A stretch of 64,000 bases of DNA from Campylobacter concisus (GTDB taxonomy: Bacteria > Campylobacterota > Campylobacteria > Campylobacterales > Campylobacteraceae), in the NCBI RefSeq assembly GCF_002913745.1, contig NZ_PPCG01000020.1, positions 22,641-86,640 of the forward strand. Direction: 5' to 3'. The notes below the pieces were generated by a model, which worked only from the letters and a program-made list of their open reading frames with translations, did no database searches and was not told where the DNA came from. This document shows, in pieces, positions 1 to 9,866 of this stretch. The position numbers and the translations under genes are program-made. Each line of letters opens with the position of its first letter. Positions within the stretch are counted from its first letter, which is position 1.

Positions 1-1
1 T

Positions 2-385
2 GCAGTAAAAGAGGGCATGGTCGCAAGGCTACATAAATCACTATCAAGCAAAGATAGCGCTGATACTTCAATAATTGTCTCAGTGCAAAATTTAACCTAT
101 GAAGCGATAATCTATGATGAATACGGCTATATCACATCGTATAAAGCTTTTTTAATTCTAAACTATAAAACCAAATTTAAAGATGGCCATGTCGTAGATA
201 TACCTGCTACTGGCGAGTATGATTTTAGTGTGGCAAGACGTCAAAAAGATGTAAGATTTGCTGATAGCGTTCTTAGCGATACTCAAAAATATGAAGCCAT
301 AAAAGAGGCTTCAAAAGAGGCGTTTGATGAGTACATCGCAAATTTAGCTGTAAAAGGATATAAAAATGGCAGCAGTAACCGTTAG
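2..385 (+). CDS. lptE: LptE-like LPS-assembly lipoprotein, C-terminal part (cut by window edge)
   Basis: The reading frame is open from the first full codon at position 2, so an ATG at 17 is probably internal and the true N-terminus (signal peptide and lipobox) lies outside the window. About 127 residues are visible: beta-strand rich, then a helical C-terminus. The pattern resembles epsilonproteobacterial LptE, the outer-membrane lipoprotein that plugs LptD and helps insert LPS/LOS. Campylobacter keeps an LptE-type gene upstream of folC and mfd, which fits the genes that follow. The end overlaps the next gene by 20 nt, so translation is likely coupled. The family call rests on context and general resemblance; no invariant motif is available in this part. 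Confidence 0.5.
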   Translation, partial: AVKEGMVARLHKSLSSKDSADTSIIVSVQNLTYEAIIYDEYGYITSYKAFLILNYKTKFKDGHVVDIPATGEYDFSVARRQKDVRFADSVLSDTQKYEAIKEASKEAFDEYIANLAVKGYKNGSSNR

Positions 386-1937
386 TCAAATAGTCAAGGA
401 GGCCTTGAGCGAGATAAAAGATCGCCATTTGATGCTAACGCCAGAAAATTACACCGAAGTTTATAATGAAATTTCTAAAAAATATGGCTTTACAACTGAA
501 GAGAGCAAAAAGATAGAAAAATATATCTCAAGGCTCGGTGATGACTATAAAGCGCAAGCTATAAGCCTTCATATAAAAACGGTTGATGAGTTTGTAGCTT
601 TTATGACCGCTAGGCTCTCTCATGGTGCTAAAAATGGCGCAACCCATGTCGATGATAAAAAACTAAAGTCACTAAATGCCTTTGCAAGAAGAATCCTCCA
701 AGCCATCTCTATGCTTCACAACAAAGATGCAAAAGCTCTAGCAGAGCAGAGCATGCGGCTACTTGCTAGAAGATATGATGAGAAAAATCTTGAGGAGATG
801 TGCCTTAAATGGTTTGACCTTGTAAGCTCCTACGACACTGAATTTTTGGATTTTTTGAAATATTATGGCGTGAGAGACTTTGATGATTTAAGAACTATGA
901 GCGCTGAGCTTGAGAAATTCTTGTCTCAAAAAAATGGAAGCGCAGAAGAAAACGCTTTAGTCGAGCTTTTAAATTTTGCCCTTGAGCCTTCTATAACAAA
1001 AGAGCTTGGCGAAGAGCTTAGTACTATTAGAAGTGTTTTGAAACAAAATCCACAAAGCCTAAATAGCAAAGAATTTCAAGAGAAGATAAAAACCTTTGTC
1101 GATCGCAGGATCGAAGAAGATAGAACCGAGATCATCGAAAAGGTTGGCTCATTAAATAATATCTTACAAAACATAGGTGAGAGAATTTCAGATATTGCGG
1201 CTAGCTCTCAAAGTAACTCTGTAAAAGTTCAAAATATCAAAAATGATCTTAAAAATGTAAATTTAAATACAAATAGTATTGAACATATAAAGAATATGCT
1301 TATAGAGATAGCTGGTGCGCTTGAGATAGAGAGCAAAGAGCTTGGTCTTGAGATGAATAGTAAGCAGACTACTATCTTAGAGCTTCAAAACAGAGTTGCA
1401 AGTTTAGAAAAAGAGCTTGAAGCTGCAAAACTTGAGAGTAGAGAAGATTTTTTAACAAAAGTGGCTACAAAAAGAGCTTTGATGAGAGAAATTCAGTGTA
1501 TTGAAGAGGCTTATAAACGCTACGGCACAGACTATTCGATATGCTTTGTTGATATTGACTTCTTTAAAAAGATAAACGACACCTACGGACACGAAGCTGG
1601 CGACGTGATCCTTTCAGCAGTGGCTCAGGTGCTTAAGAAAAATGCTAGAAAGGTGGATTTTGTCGGTAGATATGGCGGCGAGGAATTTGTCATTTTGCTA
1701 CCAAGTACGAGCCTAAAAGATGGTGTTAGATTTGGCGAGAAGCTAAGAAGCATGATCGAAAATTTCAAATTTATCTATAAAAACGAGCGTATCAAAGTTA
1801 CTATTAGCTCTGGTGTGGCGACAAGAAGTGCAAATTTAAGTGACACGATGACGCTTGAGGGTGCTGATAAGATGCTCTATCTTTCAAAAGAGGGCGGCAG
1901 AAACCAAGTCATGCCAAAGATAATCGAGGAAAAATGA
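366..1937 (+). CDS. Diguanylate cyclase (GGDEF domain) with long helical N-terminus
   Basis: A 523-residue protein. Residues about 355-519 form a GGDEF domain with active-site GGEEF at about 437-441, preceded by the metal-site segment FVDIDFFKKIND. An RxxD (RKVD) lies exactly five residues before GGEEF, the spacing of the inhibitory c-di-GMP I-site, so product inhibition is expected. The domain should condense two GTP to c-di-GMP. The N-terminal 350 residues are soluble, mostly helical, with coiled coil at about 290-355; no transmembrane segment is evident, so the sensor is cytosolic and unidentified. It overlaps lptE by 20 nt and folC by 4 nt, placing it in the lptE-folC-mfd operon. Confidence 0.9.
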   Translation: MAAVTVSQIVKEALSEIKDRHLMLTPENYTEVYNEISKKYGFTTEESKKIEKYISRLGDDYKAQAISLHIKTVDEFVAFMTARLSHGAKNGATHVDDKKLKSLNAFARRILQAISMLHNKDAKALAEQSMRLLARRYDEKNLEEMCLKWFDLVSSYDTEFLDFLKYYGVRDFDDLRTMSAELEKFLSQKNGSAEENALVELLNFALEPSITKELGEELSTIRSVLKQNPQSLNSKEFQEKIKTFVDRRIEEDRTEIIEKVGSLNNILQNIGERISDIAASSQSNSVKVQNIKNDLKNVNLNTNSIEHIKNMLIEIAGALEIESKELGLEMNSKQTTILELQNRVASLEKELEAAKLESREDFLTKVATKRALMREIQCIEEAYKRYGTDYSICFVDIDFFKKINDTYGHEAGDVILSAVAQVLKKNARKVDFVGRYGGEEFVILLPSTSLKDGVRFGEKLRSMIENFKFIYKNERIKVTISSGVATRSANLSDTMTLEGADKMLYLSKEGGRNQVMPKIIEEK

Positions 1938-3136
1938 GCCTAGCGAAATTTCTTGACGGCAAGCCACTTTACTACAAAGAGATCGACTATGGCAGGATCA
2001 TAAGGGCTTATGATACGATCAAAGGCCATCTAAAGCCTTTTAAGATAATCCACATCATCGGCACAAATGGCAAAGGTAGCACGGGTCGCTTTTTAGCGCA
2101 AATTTTAAGCCAAAATGGCGCGAAAGTAGGCCACTACACGAGCCCACATATATTTAAATTTAACGAGCGATTTTGGCTAAATGGCGAGGTCGCTAGCGAT
2201 GAAATTTTAGAGGTAGCTCATGAGCGTTTGCAAGCTCTTTTGAGTGATGAATACAAGATAAAAACAAGCTATTTTGAGTATATGACACTGCTTTCTGCGG
2301 TGCTTTTTGAGGGTTGCGACTACTTTGTCTGCGAGGCTGGCATGGGCGGCGTGCTGGATGCGACAAATGTCTTTGAAAAAGAGCTAAGCATCTTTACTCC
2401 GATCGGCTTTGATCACACGGCGATATTAGGCAATAGCTTAGAAGAAATTTCACGCACGAAATTTGAAGCTATGGGCAAAAGAGCTATTTTAAATGATGAG
2501 ATGAACGAGATAAGTGTGGCTATCGCAAAAGAGATCGCAAGCGAAAAAGGCGCAACTCTGAGCTTTCCAAGAGAAATTTTGACCAAAGAGAATTTAAACG
2601 AGATCGCAAACTATGCAGATAAATTTAATCTTCCAGAGTTTTTGCGCTCAAATTTAACTCTAGCCTACGCCGCGGCTAAAATTTTAGATAGTAGCATAGA
2701 TATCAAAAAGCTTGGCGCTCTATCACTTCGTGGCAGATGCGAAAAGATCGCTTCAAATTTATACGTGGATGTCGGTCACAACGAGCTTGGCGCAAAGGCT
2801 GTGGCTAAGAAATTTAGTCAAGAAGAGTTTAGCGACAAGAAGCTAACGCTAGTTTATAACTCATTTTTAGATAAAGACTTTAAGGCGGTTTTGGCAGCTC
2901 TAAAGCCAGTTGTCAAGGACGTGCTACTTTATCACTACCACTGCGAGGGCAGGGAGCTTGGTGGAGAGCTCATAAATAAAGCGTTAAATGAGCTTGAAAT
3001 TTCGCATAGAGAGTTTGAGCCAAGCGATATGAACGATATAAAAGAGGCAAAAAACGGCAAAATTTACCTAGCATTTGGCTCGTTTCACCTGGCCGAAGCC
3101 TTTTTAAAAGAGTACTATGCAAGCAAAGGTCTATGA
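1934..3136 (+). CDS. folC: Bifunctional folylpolyglutamate/dihydrofolate synthase FolC
   Basis: FolC (400 residues) joins dihydropteroate to glutamate and extends the glutamate tail of folates, using ATP, in the cytosol. The N-terminal ATPase shows the Mur-ligase-like P-loop GTNGKGST at about residues 43-50, with YTSPH in the next strand and the family segment EAGMGGVLDATN further on; the C-terminal glutamate-ligase domain includes DVGHNELGA. Length is slightly below the usual 420-430 residues, common in epsilonproteobacteria. The ATG lies in an ATGA overlap with the preceding GGDEF gene, and its end overlaps mfd by 20 nt, so the operon is translationally coupled. Confidence 0.93.
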   Translation: MSLAKFLDGKPLYYKEIDYGRIIRAYDTIKGHLKPFKIIHIIGTNGKGSTGRFLAQILSQNGAKVGHYTSPHIFKFNERFWLNGEVASDEILEVAHERLQALLSDEYKIKTSYFEYMTLLSAVLFEGCDYFVCEAGMGGVLDATNVFEKELSIFTPIGFDHTAILGNSLEEISRTKFEAMGKRAILNDEMNEISVAIAKEIASEKGATLSFPREILTKENLNEIANYADKFNLPEFLRSNLTLAYAAAKILDSSIDIKKLGALSLRGRCEKIASNLYVDVGHNELGAKAVAKKFSQEEFSDKKLTLVYNSFLDKDFKAVLAALKPVVKDVLLYHYHCEGRELGGELINKALNELEISHREFEPSDMNDIKEAKNGKIYLAFGSFHLAEAFLKEYYASKGL

Positions 3137-6062
3137 GTATCTTTTAGCACATGCCACACAAATTCTCATCTGCGAAGATGACAAAGAAGCGGCACTCTGC
3201 GCTGATGCGGCCAGTTTTGCTGGCTTTAGCGCATTTAAACTACCTGATTTTAGAGCTAAAAAGGGCGATGATCTAAGAAGCTTTAACGAAGAGCTTTTTG
3301 AAATTTCATCCGTTCTTAGTAAATACTATAAATTTGATGGCAAAAAGATCATCATAAGCCCATTTAGCACGCTTTTAAACCCACTTCCAACGCAAAAAAA
3401 CTTAGAGAGCTCAACGATCAAGCTAAAAGACAATCTAAATTTAAGCGAATTTGCCGACTTGCTCATACGATTTGGCTACGAGTGCGTCGATATCGTTGAG
3501 AGCGTTGGCGAGTTTAGCATACGCGGCGAAGTGATCGACATTTACGGCGTAAATATGGACGATCCTGTTAGAATTTTACTCTTTGGCGATGAGGTGGAGA
3601 GTATCAGAAACTACAACACCGCCACGCAAATTAGCAACAAAAATGAGCTAAGCGAAGCCGAGATCGTGCCGTTTATCGCAAATTTGAGCAAAGATGAGTT
3701 TGAAAAAGTTAGCCAAAAGATCGAGGATATGCAAAGCGACGCTTTGGTGAGCGATCTAAATTCGCTTGGATTTTGGGCGATAGATAGCTTTAGCGACTAC
3801 TTGAAAGTTTTTGATTCAAAGCTTGTTAAAAAGATCGATTTTGAAATTTATGATGCGCCTGAAGATAAATTTAAGGGCATAGAAATTTTGCCTGAGCCAA
3901 AGGTCTATAAAGACCTAGAAGTTACTTTAAATTTTGATTTTTTTGAGCTAAATAAGAGCAAAAGCATAACCGTTCTTTCAAGAAATGAGGGGCTTTTTAA
4001 GGGCTATGAGCTTGATGGCTTTGCAAATGTCAAGCTTGAAATTTCGCCCCTTGTAGTAAATTTAACCTCAAGCGATAAGATCGTAGTATCACTTAATAAA
4101 TTTGAGAAAAAAAGGCGAGTTAAACGCTCAAGCCTCGTGGTGGACGAGCTAAAAGTAAATGACTATGTCGTGCATGAAGATTATGGTATAGGCAGATTTT
4201 TGGGGCTTGAAAAGATCAAGGTTTTGGGCGCGACGAAGGAATTTGTGGTTATTGCATACCAAAATGACGACAAGCTTCTTTTGCCAGTTGAACATCTAAA
4301 TTTGATAGACCGCTACATCGCGCAAAATGGCTCTATGGCGGTGCTTGATCGCTTAGGCAAGGCAAATTTCGCAAAGATAAAAGAGAAGGTTAGAGAAAAA
4401 CTCTTTGCGATCGCCTCAAAGATCGTGGCGATGGCGGCAAAAAGAGAGCTAATCGCAGGCAAAATTTTACAAAAAGAGGATATCTCTTATCTAAATTTCG
4501 TCCAAGACGCTGGCTTTTCATACACGAGCGACCAGCAAAAAGCGGTAAATGATATAAAAGATGAGCTAAAAAGCGGCAAGGTGATGGATAGGCTGCTTAG
4601 TGGCGACGTTGGCTTTGGCAAGACCGAAGTTGCGATGAATGCCATATTTACCTGCATAAAATCAGGCTTTAGCGCGTTTTTCTTTGTGCCAACGACGCTT
4701 CTTAGCTCGCAGCACTACAAGACGCTAAGCCAGAGATTTAGCAAATTTGGCATAAAGGTCTTTAGGCTAGATCGCTTCTCAAGTGCCAAAGAAAAATCAA
4801 GCCTACAAAAAGCGCTAAAAGAAAATGAGCCCATAGTTTGCGTGGGTACGCATGCGCTTCTTGGCGTAAAGGCTGAAAATTTAGGGCTTATAGTGGTTGA
4901 TGAAGAGCATAAATTTGGCGTTAAGCAAAAAGAGCAGCTAAAAGAAATTTCTCAGCACTCTCACATCTTAAGTATGAGCGCCACGCCGATACCAAGAAGC
5001 CTAAATATGGCGCTTAGCAAGATAAAAACATATAGCATTTTAGCCACTCCGCCAAGCTCGAGGCTGGATGTGAGAACAAGCGTGAGAGAGTGGGACGAAA
5101 AGGTCGTCAAAGAGGCGATCATGCGTGAGCTAAGACGTGGCGGGCAGACCTTTTATATCCACAACCACATCGCAGACATCGAGCAGACAGCAAATGAACT
5201 AAGAAAAATTTTGCCAAAGCTTAGAATTTTGATACTTCACTCAAAGATAAATGCAAAAGTCGCTGAAGATGAGATGATGAAATTTGAGCGGGGCGAGTAT
5301 GACTTGCTGCTTTGCACCAGCATCGTTGAAAGCGGCATCCACTTGCCAAATGCAAACACTATAATCGTAGAAAATGCTAATAAATTTGGCATGGCTGATC
5401 TGCACCAGCTGCGTGGTCGCGTGGGTAGAAGCGACAAGCAGGCTTATTGCTACTTTTTGGTGGAAGATAAAAATGCCATTAGCAAGGACGCGCTAAAACG
5501 CCTCATGGCACTTGAAGGCAACTCATTTTTGGGCGCTGGCTCAGTGCTAGCATATCACGACCTTGAGATAAGAGGTGGTGGCAACATCATCGGCGAGGCG
5601 CAAAGCGGCCACATCGAGGCTATCGGCTACTCGCTATATCTAAAGATGCTAGAAGACGAGATCAATAAACTGCTAAATCAAGACTCCGCAAAGCTAGACA
5701 AGATCGATCTAAAGCTTAGTGTGAGCGCCTTTTTAAATCAAGAATTTATAAGAGAAGATAGGCTAAGGCTTGAAATTTACAGGCGTCTTAGCAAGTGTAA
5801 AGAGGTCGCTGAAGTCTATGAGATACAAAGCGAGCTTGAGGATAGATTTGGCAAGATAGATACATTTACAAAGCAGTTTTTAGACCTTATCATCATCAAA
5901 ATTTTAGCTCTAAAAGCTGGCATAAAGACGATCTCAAACAGCGAACAAAATATACTAATAACAAAAAATGATGAGGAGAAGATCAGGCTAAAGTCACGTA
6001 GCAAGGACGATAACGATGTTTTGGCTGAAATTTTGGTCTATCTAAGAAAGGATAAGAGATGA
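3117..6062 (+). CDS. mfd: Transcription-repair coupling factor Mfd
   Basis: Mfd (981 residues) removes RNA polymerase stalled at DNA lesions and recruits UvrA. The N-terminal UvrB-like module has the segment SVGEFSIRGEVIDIY. The RNA-polymerase-interacting CarD-like domain follows at about 345-400 (VNDYVVHEDYGIGRFLGL). The RecG-like translocase has Walker A GDVGFGKTE near 500, DEEH near 595, SATPIPRSL, and motif VI in QLRGRVGRSD. The C-terminal TRCF domain includes AGSVLAYHDLEIRGGGNIIGEAQSG split over the junction. It is shorter than the roughly 1150-residue E. coli protein, as is normal for Campylobacter. It overlaps folC by 20 nt and the next gene by 4 nt. Confidence 0.95.
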   Translation: MQAKVYEYLLAHATQILICEDDKEAALCADAASFAGFSAFKLPDFRAKKGDDLRSFNEELFEISSVLSKYYKFDGKKIIISPFSTLLNPLPTQKNLESSTIKLKDNLNLSEFADLLIRFGYECVDIVESVGEFSIRGEVIDIYGVNMDDPVRILLFGDEVESIRNYNTATQISNKNELSEAEIVPFIANLSKDEFEKVSQKIEDMQSDALVSDLNSLGFWAIDSFSDYLKVFDSKLVKKIDFEIYDAPEDKFKGIEILPEPKVYKDLEVTLNFDFFELNKSKSITVLSRNEGLFKGYELDGFANVKLEISPLVVNLTSSDKIVVSLNKFEKKRRVKRSSLVVDELKVNDYVVHEDYGIGRFLGLEKIKVLGATKEFVVIAYQNDDKLLLPVEHLNLIDRYIAQNGSMAVLDRLGKANFAKIKEKVREKLFAIASKIVAMAAKRELIAGKILQKEDISYLNFVQDAGFSYTSDQQKAVNDIKDELKSGKVMDRLLSGDVGFGKTEVAMNAIFTCIKSGFSAFFFVPTTLLSSQHYKTLSQRFSKFGIKVFRLDRFSSAKEKSSLQKALKENEPIVCVGTHALLGVKAENLGLIVVDEEHKFGVKQKEQLKEISQHSHILSMSATPIPRSLNMALSKIKTYSILATPPSSRLDVRTSVREWDEKVVKEAIMRELRRGGQTFYIHNHIADIEQTANELRKILPKLRILILHSKINAKVAEDEMMKFERGEYDLLLCTSIVESGIHLPNANTIIVENANKFGMADLHQLRGRVGRSDKQAYCYFLVEDKNAISKDALKRLMALEGNSFLGAGSVLAYHDLEIRGGGNIIGEAQSGHIEAIGYSLYLKMLEDEINKLLNQDSAKLDKIDLKLSVSAFLNQEFIREDRLRLEIYRRLSKCKEVAEVYEIQSELEDRFGKIDTFTKQFLDLIIIKILALKAGIKTISNSEQNILITKNDEEKIRLKSRSKDDNDVLAEILVYLRKDKR

Positions 6063-6823
6063 TAGATTGGGGTGTGAAGTACGCAGCGATTTATAAGAGC
6101 ACAAAAGGGATGTTAAAACCAGTTGAGGATATCGATTTTGTCGATATCGACTCACTTTATGGACTAGAGAAACAAAAAGAAATTTTGCTAAAAAACACTA
6201 GAAATTTTATAGCTGGCGACGAGGCAAATCACGTGCTTCTTTGGGGTGAGAGAGGATGTGGCAAGTCAAGCCTTGTAAGGGCTGTTTTTACTAAATTTTA
6301 TAAAGAGGGACTTCGCATCATTGAGATCGGCTGCGAAGATCTAAAATACCTTGGCGACATCATCGACGAGATCAGAAAGAGCGAGTTTAAATTTATCATT
6401 TTCTGCGACGATCTAAGCTTTGAAAATGGTAGCAATGAGTATAAATTTCTAAAACCTATCATGGATGGCTCTATTCAAAAGCCGCCAAAAAACGTCCTTT
6501 TATACGCCACATCAAACCGCCGCCACCTAATAAGCGAGTTTAAAAGCAAAAATGAAAACTCAGAGCTAATAGACGGAGAAATTCACTACAGCGACGCAGC
6601 TCAGGAGAAAATTTCACTCTCAGATCGCTTTGGTCTTTGGGTCAGCTTTTATCAAGGCAACTACGACGAGTATCTAAAAATGGTTGATTTTTACTTTAAA
6701 GACTACACTGGTGACAAAGATGAGCTTCACACGCTTGCTAAAAATTTCGCCACCCTAAGAGCCAGCAGAAGTGGCAGGACAGCAAAGCAGTTTTATCTAA
6801 CTTTTAAAGAAAATTTAAAATGA
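6059..6823 (+). CDS. DUF815-family AAA+ ATPase
   Basis: A 254-residue P-loop ATPase. It has Walker A GERGCGKSS at about 63-71, a Walker B-like strand (FIIFCDDLSF) and a sensor-1-like LLYATSN followed by RRHL, the pattern of the DUF815 family related to AAA+ clamp-loader-like ATPases. Its function is not established. It starts in an ATGA overlap with the mfd stop and overlaps the following glycosylase gene by 4 nt, so it is embedded in a DNA-repair operon. A role with its repair neighbours is possible but is only context-based inference. Confidence 0.85.
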   Translation: MIDWGVKYAAIYKSTKGMLKPVEDIDFVDIDSLYGLEKQKEILLKNTRNFIAGDEANHVLLWGERGCGKSSLVRAVFTKFYKEGLRIIEIGCEDLKYLGDIIDEIRKSEFKFIIFCDDLSFENGSNEYKFLKPIMDGSIQKPPKNVLLYATSNRRHLISEFKSKNENSELIDGEIHYSDAAQEKISLSDRFGLWVSFYQGNYDEYLKMVDFYFKDYTGDKDELHTLAKNFATLRASRSGRTAKQFYLTFKENLK

Positions 6824-7488
6824 GATCAACTGATCTGTTTTTAGCCCTGCTAAATCACAAAAGTAGAAATTTTGACGAGCTAAAATGGCCAGGCGAGGGC
6901 ACTTTTGAGGTTATTTTGGGCGCTATTTTGGTGCAAAATACCAACTGGAAAAACGTTGAAAAAGCGCTAGATAATCTAAAAAAAGCGAGCAAAGATAGCC
7001 TGCAAGGCATTTGCACGCTTGAAAACAGCGAGCTTGCCACACTCATAAAGCCAAGCGGCTTTTACAACACAAAGGCAAAACGGCTAAAGACGCTTTGTCT
7101 AGCTATAAAAAATGGATTTGGTGACTTTGAAAACTTTAAAGAAAACGTAAGTCGCGAGTGGCTCATAAGCGTAAAAGGCGTTGGCTCTGAGACTTGTGAT
7201 GCGATACTTGCTTACGCTTGCGGCAAGCCTTACATGGTCGTTGATGCTTATGCGCTTAGGATAATGGCATATTTTGACTACATTTTTGAGAGCTACGACG
7301 AGGCGGCTGAGTGGTTTAGCTCGCTTGATTATGATGAAATTTATAAATTTCTTGATAGCGAGAAATTTGACGAGACTGAGGTTTTAAAACTCTATCATGC
7401 ACTTATTTTGGAGTTTTGCAAAGAGAATTTCAAAGGTAAAATTTTAAGCCAAAGCGGACAAGAGGTGCTTGATAACATTAAAAATTAA
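6820..7488 (+). CDS. magIII: HhH-GPD DNA glycosylase, MagIII-type (3-methyladenine)
   Basis: A 222-residue endonuclease III superfamily protein. It has the helix-hairpin-helix VKGVGSETCDAIL followed by the catalytic aspartate in MVVDAYALRI. The lysine that gives Nth its lyase activity (GVGRKTA) is replaced (GVGSETC), and the C-terminal four-cysteine iron-sulfur motif is absent, with a single Cys in that tail. These features fit the monofunctional MagIII group known from Helicobacter, which excises 3-methyladenine. It ends the operon with mfd; the next gene begins after about 90 nt. A generic HhH-GPD endonuclease is the alternative. Confidence 0.75.
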   Translation: MRSTDLFLALLNHKSRNFDELKWPGEGTFEVILGAILVQNTNWKNVEKALDNLKKASKDSLQGICTLENSELATLIKPSGFYNTKAKRLKTLCLAIKNGFGDFENFKENVSREWLISVKGVGSETCDAILAYACGKPYMVVDAYALRIMAYFDYIFESYDEAAEWFSSLDYDEIYKFLDSEKFDETEVLKLYHALILEFCKENFKGKILSQSGQEVLDNIKN

Positions 7489-7581
7489 ATTTTTATTTTA
7501 AATTTAGCGTAAATTAGGACTTTTTATGTTTTATTTTAAATTCTATGCTAAATTTACGAGAAATTTATTTTAGGAGGAGTG

Positions 7582-8487
7582 ATGATATACGATAACATCG
7601 TAAAAACGATCTGTAATACACCTATCGTAAAGGTTAAAACAGGTGCTGACGAGGCTGAAATTTACGTAAAATTAGAGTTTTTTAACCCAGGCGGCTCTGT
7701 AAAAGATAGGATCGCATTTAATATGATCACAAAAATGCTAGCTGATGGCACACTAAAACATGGCGACACTATCGTTGAGCCAACAAGCGGAAATACAGGC
7801 ATCGGCGTAGCTATGTGCGGTGCTGCACTTGGCTTTAAAGTGATCCTTTGCATGCCTGAGAGCATGAGTATCGAAAGACGCAAGATCGTTGCAGCTTATG
7901 GCGCTCATCTTGAGCTAACTCCTGCAGCTGGCGGTATGAAAGCAGCGATCGCAAAAGCTACTGAGCTAGCTTCTCAGCCAAATCACGTAATGCTAAGCCA
8001 GTTTGAAAACAAGTATAATCCACAAGCTCACGAGCTAACAACAGCTGCTGAGATCGTGGCTGACTTTAGCAAGCTTGATGCCTTTGTGGCTGGCGTTGGC
8101 ACAGGCGGCACGATAAGCGGCGTGGCAAAGGTTCTAAAAGAAAAAGGCTATGACACTAAGATCATCGCAGTAGAGCCTGAAGCATCACCAGTTTTAAGTG
8201 GCGGCAACCCAGGACCACATAAGATTCAAGGCATCGGAGCTGGATTTTTACCAAATACAATGGATATGAGCCTAGTTAGCGAAGTAGAAAAAGTAAGCAA
8301 CGATGACGCACTAAACGCAGCTAGAGCGATCGCAAAGAGCGATGGCTTGATGATAGGCATAAGTGGCGGCGCTTCTTACGTGGCTGCAAAAAGAGTGGCT
8401 AAAAGACTTGGCGCTGGCAAAAAAGTGCTTTTCATAGCTCCAGATAACGGTGAGAGATACCTAAGTACAGAGCTTTACGGAGCGTAA
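7582..8487 (+). CDS. cysK: Cysteine synthase A (O-acetylserine sulfhydrylase)
   Basis: A PLP enzyme of fold type II that makes L-cysteine from O-acetylserine and sulfide. The Schiff-base lysine is K41 in GGSVKDR; the substrate loop TSGNTG is near residues 69-74; the phosphate-binding GTGGTISG lies near 173-180. At 301 residues it has normal length. I chose the ATG at 7582 rather than the in-frame GTG at 7579, because the ribosome site AGGAGG ends at 7577 and the GTG would sit almost on it. cysE follows four bases later, so synthesis of the substrate and its use are co-transcribed. Confidence 0.94.
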   Translation: MIYDNIVKTICNTPIVKVKTGADEAEIYVKLEFFNPGGSVKDRIAFNMITKMLADGTLKHGDTIVEPTSGNTGIGVAMCGAALGFKVILCMPESMSIERRKIVAAYGAHLELTPAAGGMKAAIAKATELASQPNHVMLSQFENKYNPQAHELTTAAEIVADFSKLDAFVAGVGTGGTISGVAKVLKEKGYDTKIIAVEPEASPVLSGGNPGPHKIQGIGAGFLPNTMDMSLVSEVEKVSNDDALNAARAIAKSDGLMIGISGGASYVAAKRVAKRLGAGKKVLFIAPDNGERYLSTELYGA

Positions 8488-8491
8488 AAAT

Positions 8492-9043
8492 ATGTGGGAG
8501 AGTCTAAAAGAGCTAGTTCAAACCGTTCGTGAAAAAGACCCATCGGTGCATAGTTGTTGCTTTTTGGCGATACTTATAAACACTCCTGGCATCCATGCGG
8601 TTTTGTTTCATAAAATTTCTCATTTTTTATATGAGAAAAAGTGGTTTTTTCTAGCTAGACTCATCTCACAAATAGCAAGATTTCTAACAGGCATCGAGAT
8701 CCACCCTGGGGCAAAGATTGGTAGGAGATTTTTCATAGATCACGGCATGGGCGTGGTTATCGGTGAGACGGCTGAGGTCGGTGATGATGTGATGATGTAT
8801 CATCAAGTGACACTTGGCGGCACTGGCAAAGAGTGTGGCAAGCGCCATCCAACCATTAAAAATGGCGTCACTATCGCCGCTGGCTCAAAGATACTTGGTG
8901 CCATAACTATCGGTGAAAATGCCAAGATCGGCGCAAACTCGGTCGTGCTAAAAAACGTCCCATCAAATGCAACTGTCGTTGGCATACCAGCAAGGGTTGT
9001 CAGGGTAAATGGGACAAAATTTGAGCCAGAATTTATCATTTAA
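8492..9043 (+). CDS. cysE: Serine O-acetyltransferase CysE (short form)
   Basis: It acetylates L-serine with acetyl-CoA to O-acetylserine, the substrate of the neighbouring cysK product. The protein has 183 residues: a shortened helical N-terminus and a left-handed beta-helix built from hexapeptide repeats ([21 protein letters not shown], then [20 protein letters not shown] in part). The catalytic His/Asp pair is in FIDHGMG, and the C-terminal PARVVR segment is typical. E. coli CysE is about 273 residues; the missing N-terminal helices match the short form common in epsilonproteobacteria. Only four bases separate it from cysK. Confidence 0.93.
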   Translation: MWESLKELVQTVREKDPSVHSCCFLAILINTPGIHAVLFHKISHFLYEKKWFFLARLISQIARFLTGIEIHPGAKIGRRFFIDHGMGVVIGETAEVGDDVMMYHQVTLGGTGKECGKRHPTIKNGVTIAAGSKILGAITIGENAKIGANSVVLKNVPSNATVVGIPARVVRVNGTKFEPEFII

Positions 9044-9110
9044 AATTTAAATTTACTCTCACTGCATCATAAAAATACAAATTTTTGATACGGCTAATTT
9101 ACTATCCACT

Positions 9111-9827
9111 ATGTTGCCAGCGTTTTTTAGCTTTGCGCTACCTATCATAATATTTGTCATTTTAATAAATTTGATAACAAAATTTATCAGGCAAAAGCTG
9201 CGCCAAAAATCTTACGTAAAATTTAACCAAAGAAATATAGCTGATACGTTTAGTGCAAAAGAGATAGCAAAGAAATTTGGCAAAAACGCAAAAGATGTAA
9301 ATGAGGTTTTGTTAAATTTAGGCTTTATAAAAAAATGTGACAACGGCTACAACGTGACAGATGTTGGCAGATACTATGTAGGCATGCAAAACTACTACAT
9401 GAGCAAAGCAAGCGTTAGGTGGGACGAGAGGCTACTTTGTAATGAAAATTTCATAAACGAGATCGTAAAAGTTGGCGAAAAATCTAGCAAAAAAGAGCAA
9501 AAAGAAGACTTTAGAGAGAAATTTAAGGCTGAATACCGAACAAACGACGGTCACTACGTAAGAAGTAGGGCTGAGCTAGTTATAGCAAACTGGCTTTTTG
9601 CTGAGGGCATAGCCTACGCTTATGAAAAAAGAGTGCCGATAAAAGAAGATGTCTATTGTGATTTTTACATACCAAAAGGCAAGATTTATATAGAGTTTTG
9701 GGGCTTAAAATATGATGAGGCGTATATAAAAAGAAAAGAGAAAAAGATAGAGCTTTATAAAAAATACAATTTAAATTTAATAGAGATAGATAACGACAAG
9801 ATTGGCAATTTAGACGATTATCTGTAA
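9111..9827 (+). CDS. Membrane-anchored protein with PD-(D/E)XK nuclease-like C-terminus
   Basis: A 238-residue protein not recognised as a named family. Residues 1-25 form one hydrophobic segment. Residues about 40-95 look like a winged-helix unit (AKEIAKKFGKNAKDVNEVLLNL, in part). Residues about 150-238 show the restriction-endonuclease-like pattern: SRAELVIANWL (helix with Glu), DFYIP (Asp before a strand), IYIEFWG (Glu), then a Lys-rich helix and LIEIDND. That order matches VSR/DUF559-like nucleases, but the exact catalytic lysine is uncertain. It stands alone after cysE with no strong ribosome site, and faces the cytochrome c gene convergently. A membrane-tethered DNA-processing role is inference. 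Confidence 0.6.
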   Translation: MLPAFFSFALPIIIFVILINLITKFIRQKLRQKSYVKFNQRNIADTFSAKEIAKKFGKNAKDVNEVLLNLGFIKKCDNGYNVTDVGRYYVGMQNYYMSKASVRWDERLLCNENFINEIVKVGEKSSKKEQKEDFREKFKAEYRTNDGHYVRSRAELVIANWLFAEGIAYAYEKRVPIKEDVYCDFYIPKGKIYIEFWGLKYDEAYIKRKEKKIELYKKYNLNLIEIDNDKIGNLDDYL

Positions 9828-9866
9828 AAAGAGCTTTTAAAATTTGGTGTGAGTTTAAATTTGTAG

